From Paraphysomonas bandaiensis (lineage: Eukaryota; Chrysophyceae): a stretch of 64,000 bases of DNA. This document shows positions 12,134 through 21,543 of the stretch, piece by piece (within the stretch, counting starts at the first letter, position 1; each line of letters opens with the position of its first letter). A model generated the notes under the pieces. It saw only the letters and a program-made list of their open reading frames with translations. It was not told the origin of the DNA and did not search any database. Position numbers and translations under genes: made by a program. The stretch spans positions 62,001 to 126,000 of the forward strand of contig CBFFRP010000066.1 in assembly GCA_965644295.1 (NCBI GenBank), given 5' to 3'.

Positions 12134-12906
12134 ATGGTAATATATCATATCATATGCATCATTGTAACTAATCTGTTGTCTGTGACATGTGCTGTCTCTT
12201 CATTGATCAAATCAGGTCTCTCTGAAGCTGCAAAAGAGGTAGTATATAATCATATATGTATATATATATATATATTCATGTATATATATTAAAGGCTTGC
12301 TGCCTCCGTATTGAAATGCGGAAAGAAGAAGGTCTGGTTGGATCCTAATGAGGCCACTGAGATCTCCGTCGCTAATAGTCGTCAGAATATTCGCAAACTT
12401 GTCAAGGATGGGTTCATCATTAGAAAGCCCCAAGTCGTTCACTCCAAGGCTCGTCATAACCGCCAGTTGGAGGCCAAGAGGAAGGGTCGCCACACCGGTG
12501 AGTTTAGATGTTGTTGAATGATAGTTTTATTGTTTTAATGATATCTTATCTGATTATCTTGTATACAGGATATGGTTGCCGTAAGGGTACCATGAATGCT
12601 CGTATGCCTTTCAAGGTACTCTGGATGAGACGTGCCCGTGTCCTCCGTCGTCTTCTCCGCAAGTACAGAGATGCCAAGAAGATTGACAAGCACCTTTACC
12701 ACGAGCTTTACGCTGCCTCCAAGGGTAACCAGTTCAAGAACAAGAGAGTTTTGATGGAGACTATACACAGTAAGAAGGCAGAGCTCGCCAGACAGAAGCT
12801 CCTTGCCGAGCAGGCCGAGGCCCGCAAGGTTAAGGCCAAGCTTAAGGCTGAGAAGAAGGCTGCTAAGGACCAGAAGAAGCACGCGGAGAGAGCTTCTGAA
12901 GAGTAA
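12134..12906 (+). CDS. RPL19: 60S ribosomal protein L19 (eL19)
   Basis: Four exons: 12134-12136 (the ATG alone), 12216-12238, 12295-12497 and 12569-12906. Introns are 79, 56 and 71 nt, all GT-AG, and the joins are in frame. The 188-residue product matches eL19: [20 protein letters not shown] at the N-terminus, [38 protein letters not shown] in the rRNA-binding core, and a long basic, Lys/Ala-rich C-terminal helix ending RASEE. eL19 sits in the large subunit and forms an inter-subunit bridge through that helix. A start codon isolated as its own exon is common for ribosomal protein genes. Identification is certain; the first exon is inferred from the perfect ATG/GTAATA join. Confidence 0.96.
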
Positions 12907-13789
12907 ATATTGACCGTATGATACCCCAGCTTATAGTTGGTGAATTGATTGATTAGCACCTTGTATTAATTCAATTCAGTTCCTAATTATATTATTACTT
13001 TTCTATTATTGATATTTTACTAGCATAGATAAGACATTTTACAATCGAAATGTGCACGATCACATGACCAAAAGTAAAATTATCCTGCATGATACCACCG
13101 GTTGTGAGCTCTTCCTACATTCCTATCCATAGTGAAAAAGGAGTAATACTATACAATTTTGTTAGTGACACTACTTTTGGTATAAATGATTCGTAGTAGT
13201 CAACTTAGTTGCAATTCTCAGAATTCAGAATAGGACCTAGTCTTAATTAATGGTTGTTTCGTTGTTTTATCCATTGTTTATTGTTTACATATTGTCATGG
13301 TACGTAGAACGTAGACCTGAAGATACAGTACCTAATGATACAAACAAAAAATATTTACATGGTAAAGCTACCCACTTGGGAATGTATGTGATGTTTGTGT
13401 GTATACGTGCATGCAATTTTTGCATTCATTACATGATAGGTAGAATGTATTAGTCCCTCAACAAAGTCCCTTCTCGTGGTGTCCCGGGGGATAAGTACCG
13501 GAGATATTTCTCCGGGAAACTAACGTGAGCCGCAAACATAGTCAGCAGATATTGTTCTGCCCACTCATAGCCGAATGCTTGTGTGGTACAAGGTAGAGCA
13601 ATAAATGTCACTTGTGTAGACGTCTTTGGGCCTTGACGAATAAACAGGCATTCGGGAATGGGCCCACCTCAAGGGCATCCGGGACAGGGCCCACCTGAAG
13701 GGTATTCGAGGTATTGGGCTACTTGCTGAAGTCAAGCATCCGGAATGTTCACCTTAAGGACTCAAAAACTTGAAGTCAGCAGATGTCAG
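12907..13789. other. Intergenic region without recognisable genes
   Basis: Up to about 13450 the sequence is AT-rich and non-coding. 13455-13760 is more GC-rich and contains an imperfect duplication of about 33 bp (GGGCCCACCTCAAGGGCATC against GGGCCCACCTGAAGGGTATT, 13657-13710). No ORF of interest. It may be the edge of a repeat that continues into family C. Confidence 0.5.
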
Positions 13790-14030
13790 GTATATCAACA
13801 TTCTGCTTGCTCACGGCGTTTGCTTTGAGCGATAGGAGGTGGTTGGACCTTGGTGCTTGCGACGACGTAGAAGCAGCCTCCGTAGTGTTAAATAGTAGGA
13901 TAATAGAGTTTGTACTTGTTAGTTACAGGTTACACGCAGACGTCTATCTAGCTTGACTAGTTTTTTTCTAGCTACTAAACTGGTGCTGATTCTTAACGCC
14001 TATTGCTAATAATAGGACCTTCAATATATA
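13790..14030 (+). repeat. Dispersed repeat family C, copy 1
   Basis: A non-coding repeat of roughly 240 bp with recognisable blocks: CTTGCTCACGGCGTTTGC, then GTAGTGTTAAATAGTAGGAT, then CCTATTGCTAATAATAGGAC at its end. Related copies: 27275-27490 (inverted), 43783-43920 (inverted, partial), 51570-51760 (inverted) and 56985-57115. Several copies contain a hairpin made by GGTGCTTG and CAAGCACC. Probably a small mobile element; ends are approximate. Confidence 0.5.
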
Positions 14031-14303
14031 AATGATTATGCTAGTCATATATCTATTTGAACTGTTGCTACAATCCTACCTACAATTATACTTTCCATAA
14101 TTAGACTAAAACATAAGCGTAATTAAAATACTCAGTTAATCTTAGAAGATTTTTATTATCAACAGCACACAATTCGCTACGACAACACTATATTCAATCA
14201 AGAACACACATACAGATATAAATCCAAGGTATTTTACAATACACAAATACCATACTACTACACACAAATCAGTACATGCAACTTACAACAACTTGCAAAT
14301 CAG

Positions 14304-14747
14304 CTATATGTCCGATACGACACTCGCAGCAGGAGTGCTCCACACATATGAGCTGGTACCACCCCCCCTAGAAGCACCTGCTTCGGAAGACGATTCACTA
14401 GCACGTAATGTATGAAGATAATTCTCACGCATACGTTGTGCTTTCGTTGTCTTCACAACACCAGGAACTGTCTTCGTTTTTACTGGTATATCAGAACTTC
14501 TTAATTCGACTTGTCGTTTATTTAATCTATCTAATAATTTCTTATTCCACATATGAGATGCAGTTCTATTTATAATCTTATGCTTCTCATCTTGATGTTT
14601 AAAATAAGACCATTCTGAGAAATTTCTTACACCTTTACTCTTATCATTACATGGATATGCTAATTCATGTTTAGGAATATTGTTTTTAGTATTTTCTAAA
14701 TAGGAATTATATTTTTGTAATGCTCGTTCATTAATAGTTGATTTCAT
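14304..14747 (-). CDS. Unrecognised 147-residue protein, copy 1
   Basis: Encodes 147 residues starting MKSTINERALQKYNSYLENT, with EWSYFKHQDEKHKIINRTAS, LLDRLNKRQVELRS and a Ser/Gly-rich C-terminus (SSSEAGASRGGGTSS). No known family recognised; it is basic and probably soluble. A near-identical copy lies at 18551-18994, with one amino-acid difference (His or Gln in the KHELAYP/KQELAYP segment) and a few silent changes, so the frame is under constraint or the copy is very young. I chose the ATG at 14747 because it is shared with the second copy. The upstream in-frame extension (to 14813) reads into the transposon end at 14763. Confidence 0.6.
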   Translation of the reverse strand: MKSTINERALQKYNSYLENTKNNIPKHELAYPCNDKSKGVRNFSEWSYFKHQDEKHKIINRTASHMWNKKLLDRLNKRQVELRSSDIPVKTKTVPGVVKTTKAQRMRENYLHTLRASESSSEAGASRGGGTSSYVWSTPAASVVSDI

Positions 14748-14762
14748 GTATGTATGTATGTA

Positions 14763-16368
14763 GGAAGGGGGGGCTCTATTATGAACCGTTTTTTGGCCAT
14801 TTTCATCGCTCATATAGTCAACCTATAAATACATGACTTATCAATCTGAGCATATCATGAGATCAGGCTTGCTCTCAACTTAATTTCATATTATTTGATC
14901 AGCTTCTCTCATAATTTGTTTCTGATGTTATAGCCCGCCAAAGTGAACACCTTAAGGCGATTTTCAGTCGTTCAAAAAAACAGGTCCCCTATTATGAACC
15001 ATTTTCAAAACACAGAGTTGACAGGCATATTCACATTATTACACACATCTCAACACATATACTAATAGTGCAGACATGTTTCATGACAGTTAGACTAATA
15101 TTATACTGCTTGACACGCCTGTGTGCTCTGATCCTTGTAATTCATTCTACGTCTACAGATATTGTAGAGTTTATGTGATTCGTCGTGTTTGTGATTCATG
15201 AGTGTCATATCTGTAGTGTGACTCTATACCCACTTATATGTGTTAAAATAGAACTAGTACCATTGTTTTGAATTAATCAGAAGTTTATTTTACTCCATGG
15301 CGCCTATGCCGAAGCCATATTCATGTGATAATCCAAATGTAACAAATCCATAGACCCTAATTGTTGACCTGGTGTTCTCCAACCAGTCATAATCCTTCAG
15401 TATTAAGAAATTATCCTTTAAAAAAGTTCTCCTTTAAAAAGTTCTCCCCGCATTTGGCCTTCCTGTGACGTTCAGACTGATTCGTAGCGACCCCCCCGTT
15501 CGCCCCACAGAAAGCATCCGCATATTGGTGGCAGTATTACACTGCGAATTCTCATATATCGCTTCTTTGACTATACCCATAACCAGCATGGTCATGGAGG
15601 TCGAACGTCACTGTCATCAATTCCCGTCAAGACGTGATGACAGGAGGGGGGGTGGTCCGGAGAGAGGAAACTGCAACTCGTCGATGACACTGGCCAACAA
15701 AAGTGATTAGACTCATCTTCCACAAAGGCGTTCATAACCGATATAGATTCCATATCGAGTCATACCCGAAGAAGACTTAAATCTCTCGTCAGTAGAAAAT
15801 GGAACTCCAAAGTGCTCCAGGATTTCGCTCCACTTCATTTAGCCAATAACGCGGGCTTTAGGGCTGCCATACGTTCCTCAAGTTAGTGGACCTTCCAGCT
15901 TGATAGAATATTAAGGTCAGGGAGGGATTTGGCAGCTGCTCTGATGGTCCGCTCAGGAGCCCGGGAGGAGCCTGAATTAAGGTGATCTGTAGACGGGAGT
16001 GCCCCAAACAACCTATTCACAACCCTTTTTACGAGTACAGATACAGGCATACTTCCAGGCTTAGTCGCTTTCATCACTGATGCAATTATATGATTATGGA
16101 GGGGGCGGGTCGCTTGTATCGTGCTGCTAATGGTGGGAGGCCACCATGAGGATTCATGTCACTTATCTCTATAAATATGAGATGAGAGTGTGATCTGAAG
16201 GGGCCAGTGTGTCAAGCATACTCAAGTTAGTCTAAGCATGTGACCGTATATACTAATACCGTGGAATACAGACGCTGCCAGCACTTCATTCGAGGAAATA
16301 GTGATCGAAGTCCACAAATCTTCCAACTTCGTTTTCAGAAAATGGTTCATAATAGAGCCCCCCCTTCC
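14763..16368. mobile_element. 1.6-kb TA-flanked inverted-repeat DNA transposon (possibly Tc1/mariner type)
   Basis: A 1606-bp segment bounded by perfect 25-bp inverted repeats: the left end begins GGAAGGGGGGGCTCTATTAT at 14763 and its complement ends at 16368; weaker similarity continues inward. TA lies directly outside both ends (14761-14762 and 16369-16370), as expected for the TA target duplication of Tc1/mariner elements. It interrupts a TATG microsatellite: a few units remain on the left, about 290 bp on the right. A related sub-terminal block (CCTATTATGAACCATTTTC) recurs inside at 14987-15005. The interior contains only a decayed frame. The structure is visible; the superfamily is inferred. 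Confidence 0.72.
15883..16077 (-). pseudogene. Possible transposase DNA-binding remnant
   Basis: A 64-codon frame inside the inverted-repeat element, with VKRVVNRLFGALPSTDHLNS then SGSSRAPERTIRAAAKSL. The order 'helix, short variable loop, Gly/Arg/Pro-rich linker, then -RTxExIRA-like helix' resembles the helix-turn-helix and linker of mariner-type transposases. It ends in a stop, and the downstream sequence (15700-15880) has no clear catalytic DDE/D segment. Treat as a weak hint of a dead transposase. Confidence 0.3.
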
Positions 16369-16662
16369 TATGTATGTATGTATGTATGCATGTATGTATG
16401 TATGTATGTATGTATGTATGTATGTATGTATGTATGTATGTATGTATGTATGTATGTATGTATGTATGTATGTATGTATGTATGTATGTATGTATGTATG
16501 TATGTATGTATGTATGTATGTATGTATGTATGTATGTATGTATGTATGTATGTATGTATGTATGTATGTATGTATGTATGTATGTACTGTATGTATGTAT
16601 GTATGTATGTATGTATGTATGTATGTATGTATGTATGTATGTATGTATGTATGTATGTATGT
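16369..16662. repeat. (TATG)n microsatellite, about 290 bp
   Basis: About 72 units of TATG, with a GCATG variant near 16388 and a break (TACTGTATG) near 16585. All long reading frames through it (Met-Tyr-Val-Cys or Thr-Tyr-Ile-His repeats) are by-products of the repeat. Its left part was separated by the transposon at 14763-16368. Confidence 0.97.
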
Positions 16663-17061
16663 GTATTGTCTGTACTGCTGTACCATGGTGTATGTGTACC
16701 TACACACTCTACCAATATCATTCTATTTGCTTTGCTAACATCCGGAGAGTGTCCTCCTACACCTCCCCGAATTCACCCCAAATCCTGTGCACCCCCCACT
16801 CGAATCCGCGCGGTTTCCCACATTTCGATATGCCCCCCCCTCCCGATCCCCCCAAAATCCTGCGCAACGCACTCTGGATCCAGCAATTAGACAGAGGTGT
16901 GATACTGACATGTGGACAGAGGTGTTATACATGATGTCAAGTGGACAGAGGTGTAACACGAACGAATCAGAATGACCCAAGAACTTATATATAGTGACTC
17001 TGTTCAAAACAGTACCTTTCTCAGTATACTTCATATATTTTGTCGCTGACTGACTCCACTG
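16663..17061. other. Intergenic, C-rich stretch upstream of the BTB gene
   Basis: 16740-16860 has several runs of 5-8 C on the plus strand (such as CCCCCCCCTCCCGATCCCCCC) with no coding signal. 16860-17061 carries three spaced GTGGACAGAGGTGT-like repeats (about 16889, 16915 and 16940) before the BTB gene. These could be promoter-proximal repeats; no function is assigned. Confidence 0.45.
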
Positions 17062-17709
17062 ATGGAATTCAACGAAGCTGAGCGAGATGTTTGGTTTGGG
17101 AAATGCCCTGATATGGTTTTGTGCTGTGAGGGCACAAGATTTCATGTCAATCGGGCAATTTTAATGGAGGCTAGCCCGGTGTGGATGGCTATGTTGAATG
17201 GGCCTTTCCAGGAAGGGGCTGCGGATACTGTGCACTTGGAGGAAGATTGTGTGGACTCAGTTCGAATAGCATTAACACTACTGTATTCCCCTTTCACTGT
17301 AGCAACGGACAACTCGTATTCAGAAGCTTCGCTTGATGTATTAATTGAAAAATATGACTTGGAAGGTCTCAGTGCGCTTCTTCGGACTGATAGAAAAAGA
17401 CATTTAGAACTTGTTGAACTTGAGAGTCAATTGAGAGCGGCCAAAAGTGAGATAGGCATGCTGAAATCGAGAGCAATAAACGAGCGTATGGCAAGAATGG
17501 AAAGGGGGAATGTAGTGGACTATAGAGATTATCCCGATATTGGAACACGGGTTAAAAGAAATTACGTAGATAGATCTCCAAAAAGAGGAAGAATTATTGC
17601 AAACGACGAGGATGGCGGTACTGAAATTGCAGTACGATGGGACGATGGAAGTGAATCACACCACCTGCACTGTTGCAAAAAAGGCGGCCAAGCGTTGAAG
17701 TATTTATAA
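17062..17709 (+). CDS. BTB/POZ protein with coiled coil and C-terminal SH3-like segment
   Basis: A single exon of 215 residues. Residues about 14-105 form a BTB/POZ domain: PDMVLCCEGTRFHVNRAIL, then ASPVWMAMLNGPFQE, then the helical LTLLYSP...LDVLIEKYDLEGL segment. BTB domains dimerise and often recruit Cullin-3. Residues 110-150 are a predicted coiled coil (HLELVELESQLRAAKSEIGM). The end (GTRVKRNYVDRSPKRGRI, then IAVRWDDGSESHH) resembles small SH3-like or Tudor/MIB-type barrels that read 'G-x-V-x-R-x-D...G-x-I...V-x-W-D-D-G'. The first domain is clear, the last tentative. There is no zinc finger or Kelch repeat. Confidence 0.85.
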   Translation: MEFNEAERDVWFGKCPDMVLCCEGTRFHVNRAILMEASPVWMAMLNGPFQEGAADTVHLEEDCVDSVRIALTLLYSPFTVATDNSYSEASLDVLIEKYDLEGLSALLRTDRKRHLELVELESQLRAAKSEIGMLKSRAINERMARMERGNVVDYRDYPDIGTRVKRNYVDRSPKRGRIIANDEDGGTEIAVRWDDGSESHHLHCCKKGGQALKYL

Positions 17710-17756
17710 GAGCTTGTAATTACATGAGCCAGGGTTGAATTTTGTAATTTATGTTG

Positions 17757-18031
17757 CCCCATTCTGAGAGCGTACCCTAGTGAAGTGCTAGTGTTGACTA
17801 AGCCAAGTAACGTATAGAATATTAATAAAAATCTCAGCGTATTATTCGTGTGTTGGCATCAAGAAAGCTCTAGCTAGATCTACACTATACCTGCATAGCC
17901 TATATGAGATTACGAGAAACCCCGCGCATTCTAGGGGAGGGAGGGGGGCGGCCAATGTCACACTAGACCTATACTGAGTCATGCATGGTCACGAGAATCC
18001 CCGCGTAATCTTTATTAGGTAATGATGGGAA
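17757..18031 (+). repeat. Dispersed repeat family D, copy 1
   Basis: Begins CCCCATTCTGAGAGCGTACC and ends GTAATGATGGGAA, with CCCGCGCATTCTAGGGGAGG inside. The inverted copy is 53521-53775. A partial start (CTCCATTCTGAGCGCGTACT) also occurs at 20881. Further CCCGCGTAATC strings near 18001 and 18102 suggest internal repeats. Non-coding; likely a non-autonomous element. Confidence 0.6.
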
Positions 18032-18278
18032 GGTACACATGGTCCTAATAGAATCTGCGCGAATTACATATATAAAAGTCATGCATAATAATGAGAAATC
18101 CCGCGTAATCTCAGCAAAGGTTAACACAGGTAGGGGGAACAACAGAATCTGCGCGTGATCTATATGGTCAGCTAAGTTGGCACACGGGTGGGTGGGTAGT
18201 AGAATTTGTGCTATATATTGGTGTTATAGGTGGGGCACCAGCCAGCCTACATTATGGCCACGCCGTCGGAATGGGGCA

Positions 18279-19006
18279 ATGATTTTGCTGGTCATATATC
18301 TATTTGAACTGTTGCTACAATCCTACCTACAATTATACTTTCCATATTTAGACTAAAATATAAGCGTAATTAAAATACTCAGTTAATCTTAGAAGATTTT
18401 TATTATCAACAGCGCACAATTCGCTACGACAACACTATATTCAATCAAGAACACACATACAGATATAAATCCAAGGCATTTTACAATAAACAAATACCAT
18501 ACTACTACACACAAATCAGTACATGCAACTTACAACAACTTGCAAATCAGCTATATGTCCGATACGACACTCGCAGCAGGAGTGCTCCACACATATGAGC
18601 TGGTACCACCACCCCTAGAAGCACCTGCTTCGGAAGACGATTCACTAGCACGTAATGTATGAAGATAATTCTCACGCATACGTTGTGCTTTCGTTGTTTT
18701 CACAACACCAGGAACTGTCTTCGTTTTTACTGGTATATCAGAACTTCTTAATTCGACTTGTCGTTTATTTAATCTATCTAATAATTTCTTATTCCACATA
18801 TGAGATGCAGTTCTATTTATAATCTTATGCTTCTCATCTTGATGTTTAAAATAAGACCATTCTGAGAAATTTCTTACACCTTTACTCTTATCATTACATG
18901 GATATGCTAATTCTTGTTTAGGGATATTGTTTTTAGTATTTTCTAAATAGGAATTATATTTTTGTAATGCTCGTTCATTAATAGTTGATTTCATGTATGT
19001 ATGTAT
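18279..19006. repeat. Segmental duplication of 14031-14758
   Basis: About 728 bp in the same orientation as 14031-14758 and almost identical (scattered single-base differences, for example TGATTTTGCTGG against TGATTATGCTAG at the left end). It carries the unrecognised gene plus its 3' flank. Similarity stops on the right just after the short TATG run, where copy 1 has the transposon. Confidence 0.88.
18551..18994 (-). CDS. Unrecognised 147-residue protein, copy 2
   Basis: Near-identical paralogue of the gene at 14304-14747 (Gln instead of His in the KQELAYP segment). Its ATG at 18994 is preceded by a few TATG units and then unrelated TG-rich sequence, so this copy lacks the transposon. That supports the MKSTINERAL start in both copies. 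No family recognised; no signal peptide or membrane segment. A 3' flank of more than 200 bp is shared, so both probably keep the same polyadenylation region. Confidence 0.62.
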   Translation of the reverse strand: MKSTINERALQKYNSYLENTKNNIPKQELAYPCNDKSKGVRNFSEWSYFKHQDEKHKIINRTASHMWNKKLLDRLNKRQVELRSSDIPVKTKTVPGVVKTTKAQRMRENYLHTLRASESSSEAGASRGGGTSSYVWSTPAASVVSDI

Positions 19007-19134
19007 GGTGTGTGTGTAGTGTGTATGATATGGTTGATAAGTGTATTAATTGATAGTGTGGGGGGTAAGTTTGTGTATGGTATATGCATATAGCGATTGC
19101 TATGCTGGGTATACTCAACTGCCTCTATAGATGT

Positions 19135-19282
19135 CCTATCGGCATTCTTTGTATATTTTTGTTGAAAGATGCCTCTAACATTGAGACAACAATTATCTGT
19201 AATCCAGCTGTAGTTTCGTTACAGTAATATGGAGAATATTTGCTTCAATTTATTTCCGAAATAAATGACATCCGATACGGTA
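19135..19282. mobile_element. MITE family A, copy 2 (inverted relative to copy 1)
   Basis: Reads CTATCGGCATTCTTTGTATA at the left and CATCCGATACGGTA at the right, with TTTCGTTACAGTAATATGG and CTTCAATTTATTTCCGAAAT in the interior, matching copy 1 in reverse complement. It lies between the duplicated gene and the 19582 gene. Confidence 0.65.
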
Positions 19283-19581
19283 TATAATAACCGCCCTATG
19301 GTAGATATACATACATTTTGTACAGAGTACATACAGTACAGCAGTATGTACATATAGAGGTAGTATGGAGTAGTATATCAGTACACACATATGCTGTATA
19401 TCCAGATATCCTATACGAGAATACACACACTGCTGTACTGTACATATAGCACAATAGGCATCATACAAAGCAGCGTGTATCCTGCTGTTGATGTATCCTT
19501 CTATAGTCCTTCTGCCTCGTATCTTCTAGACAAAATCACCATAGTAACCTTCATATATATACACAGTAATATATTACCACA

Positions 19582-20381
19582 ATGAGCCACACAGAATATA
19601 TTCAATGTGATTTTCTAGATTTACGTCACTTTGTAGAGGTAGCATTTAACACAGGAAAGACTCCACTAGTGTTAGATAGCTCTATTGATGAAAAAGTTTG
19701 CACATATTACAGTTATCAAACAGATGCCATTATACTAGAGGCTAGAAGTATGATCATGCAATCATCAAACTCTTTAAAAGATGCATTAGAAATAGGAAGA
19801 CGAGCTCTGTCGAATGCAATGCGTCATGGAAAGACTTTAGTTATTAGAATGGGCACTTCAGCCCCTGATTTTAGAAGTACACTGAATGACAGCAATCTGG
19901 CTACTGCTATGGGCAAACCCTTAGACGAAAGCTATTTCCCAGAGCAAGTTTTTGTTGAAGCAGGAAGGTAGTTTAATTTAGAATTGAATACTTGTATTTG
20001 TTGTGTATTTAGTTACTGTGTTTATGGATGCATGCAGGCTGCTACATGACAGTAATCCGAGAGAAGATGGAACTGAATGGGCCCAAAAAATTATTAGAGC
20101 GGAGGACATGTTTCCTCACAGAAATATAGCATTCTGCAGGTACGTGGCATGTGTATATTGCGATATGTATCATGGACAACATATAGATACACTGTTTACT
20201 AACACCTAGCCCTATTAATAGGGAGGGATTCCGAATCATGCTGGTATCCCAGATTCCAATACACGAAATCGATGAGCTCTTATTTGGTAACGAATGGGGG
20301 GGGCTTCCTTCAAAGGATTTGTTTGCACTTCTACAGGTACATCATGACACAGAAGACAGCGAGAGTGATGCTTCGAGTTAA
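19582..20381 (+). CDS. Protein resembling the C-terminal domain of IQANK1
   Basis: Three exons, 19582-19967, 20038-20139 and 20222-20381, with introns of 70 and 82 nt, both GT-AG and phase 2. The product is 215 residues. KTPLVLDSSIDEKVCTYYSY, then LEIGRRALSNAMRHGKTLVI, then RMGTSAPDF, and late REGFRIMLVSQIP recall the conserved C-terminal region of IQ-motif-and-ankyrin-repeat protein 1, a family found in flagellate and animal lineages. No ankyrin or IQ segment is visible, so this would be a stand-alone version. Family assignment is from memory and moderate; the gene structure is well supported. The acidic tail ends EDSESDASS. Confidence 0.7.
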
Positions 20382-21543
20382 CGCTATTTACCATTGTAAT
20401 CTAAAGGTGTAATTTTTTGTATTGAAAGCTGTGATGTGTGTGTATAACACTATACAAGTAAGAATAGAAAGAGTGTATCAAGTTATCTATATGGAGTTAA
20501 TATATAATCTCGCTCTTTAGAAGTAGGGGTGTCATGGTGGTGAGGGACTTCTTTCGAATCGATATGTCGCTAACTCTTACGTAAAAATATATTTCATACA
20601 CTCTCCGGCTTTTGCGTCTATTGATGACATACAGCTAAAAATAATTACTATCGCACAAGCAAGCAATATCCGGATTGTATACTTTACGACTAAATTCAAA
20701 CAAATTGTTTAGATACAGAATTACTGTGCTAGAGGGGCAACGACCCCTGTAATAACACTTAGCCCAGTAGTGGCATTTTCTGCTATTGTATTTCTGATTA
20801 TGAATGACAGATACACATATTATGGTTGATATATTATGAATCACATATTCAAATGACTAGACTCATCACCACCATATTGCTCCATTCTGAGCGCGTACTT
20901 AGGTAGAGCCAGGTGGGGGGCGGGTGGGTATCTAACTAATACGTGATTAAGTCCCATACGTTATTTGCTAGCTACCTACTGAACCCAACTAGCTACATCA
21001 TTATCACACGGTATTTAGCGCCGAATATGCAGTGAGAACCCGCGTGGGGAAGCGCTGAACTAAGTAATGTGTACGTAGGTAGAGGTGCGCGGTCACAACA
21101 CTCAGCCGCACTCACTAGACGGTCAAACGCGGTGATTAATTACGCTATCAATATGGGGCACATATGTTTGACTTGTGTGTTCTGAGCCAACAACTTGTGA
21201 GGATATTGAAGAGGACATAATTGCACTTGACGTCACAGTATTTGTACCTACAAGCTAAATGTAGATAATAAAAATAGGCTTTCTATGTTAAAAGCACAGT
21301 ATTTGAATATTAAAAAAGCTATTTTTTCCCTAAAATCATATATTTTCATGACTATAACATTTTCAAAAAAACGGAGTGTCATGATCGGCACTGGCTCGCA
21401 GAACAAACTTCGCTCACTCACTCACTTCTTTTGAATCTGGTCTGCTCTGAATCCCCTCAGCGCCTTCGCTTCCTTCCCATACCGCATAACTATCAGCCAG
21501 CAACCACAAGGAGCGACATCACTTAGTTATCACTGTATTTAAG
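20382..21543. other. Intergenic region without recognisable genes
   Basis: Only very short frames. A partial family D start (CTCCATTCTGAGCGCGTACT) occurs at 20881. 21300-21370 has TTAAAAAAGCTATTTTTTCC. The last 20 bases before 21544 match the upstream of the coiled-coil gene at 865 (TATCACTGTAT...AAGATGAG), so a shared core promoter or 5' UTR was copied with it. Confidence 0.5.

Noticed and set aside
13250-13453. 67-codon frame with a hydrophobic start (MVVSLFYPLFIVYILSW)
   Set aside because: No supporting homology, no second copy, and it lies in AT-rich sequence where such frames occur by chance.
15465-15710. 81-codon plus-strand frame inside the inverted-repeat transposon
   Set aside because: No transposase motif; Arg/Gly-rich end derives from G runs. 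The minus-strand remnant is a better candidate.
16222-16934. Several overlapping long reading frames on both strands (Met-Tyr-Val-Cys or Ile-His-Thr-Tyr repeats)
   Set aside because: They are translations of the TATG microsatellite and would be open in any frame; no conserved domain.
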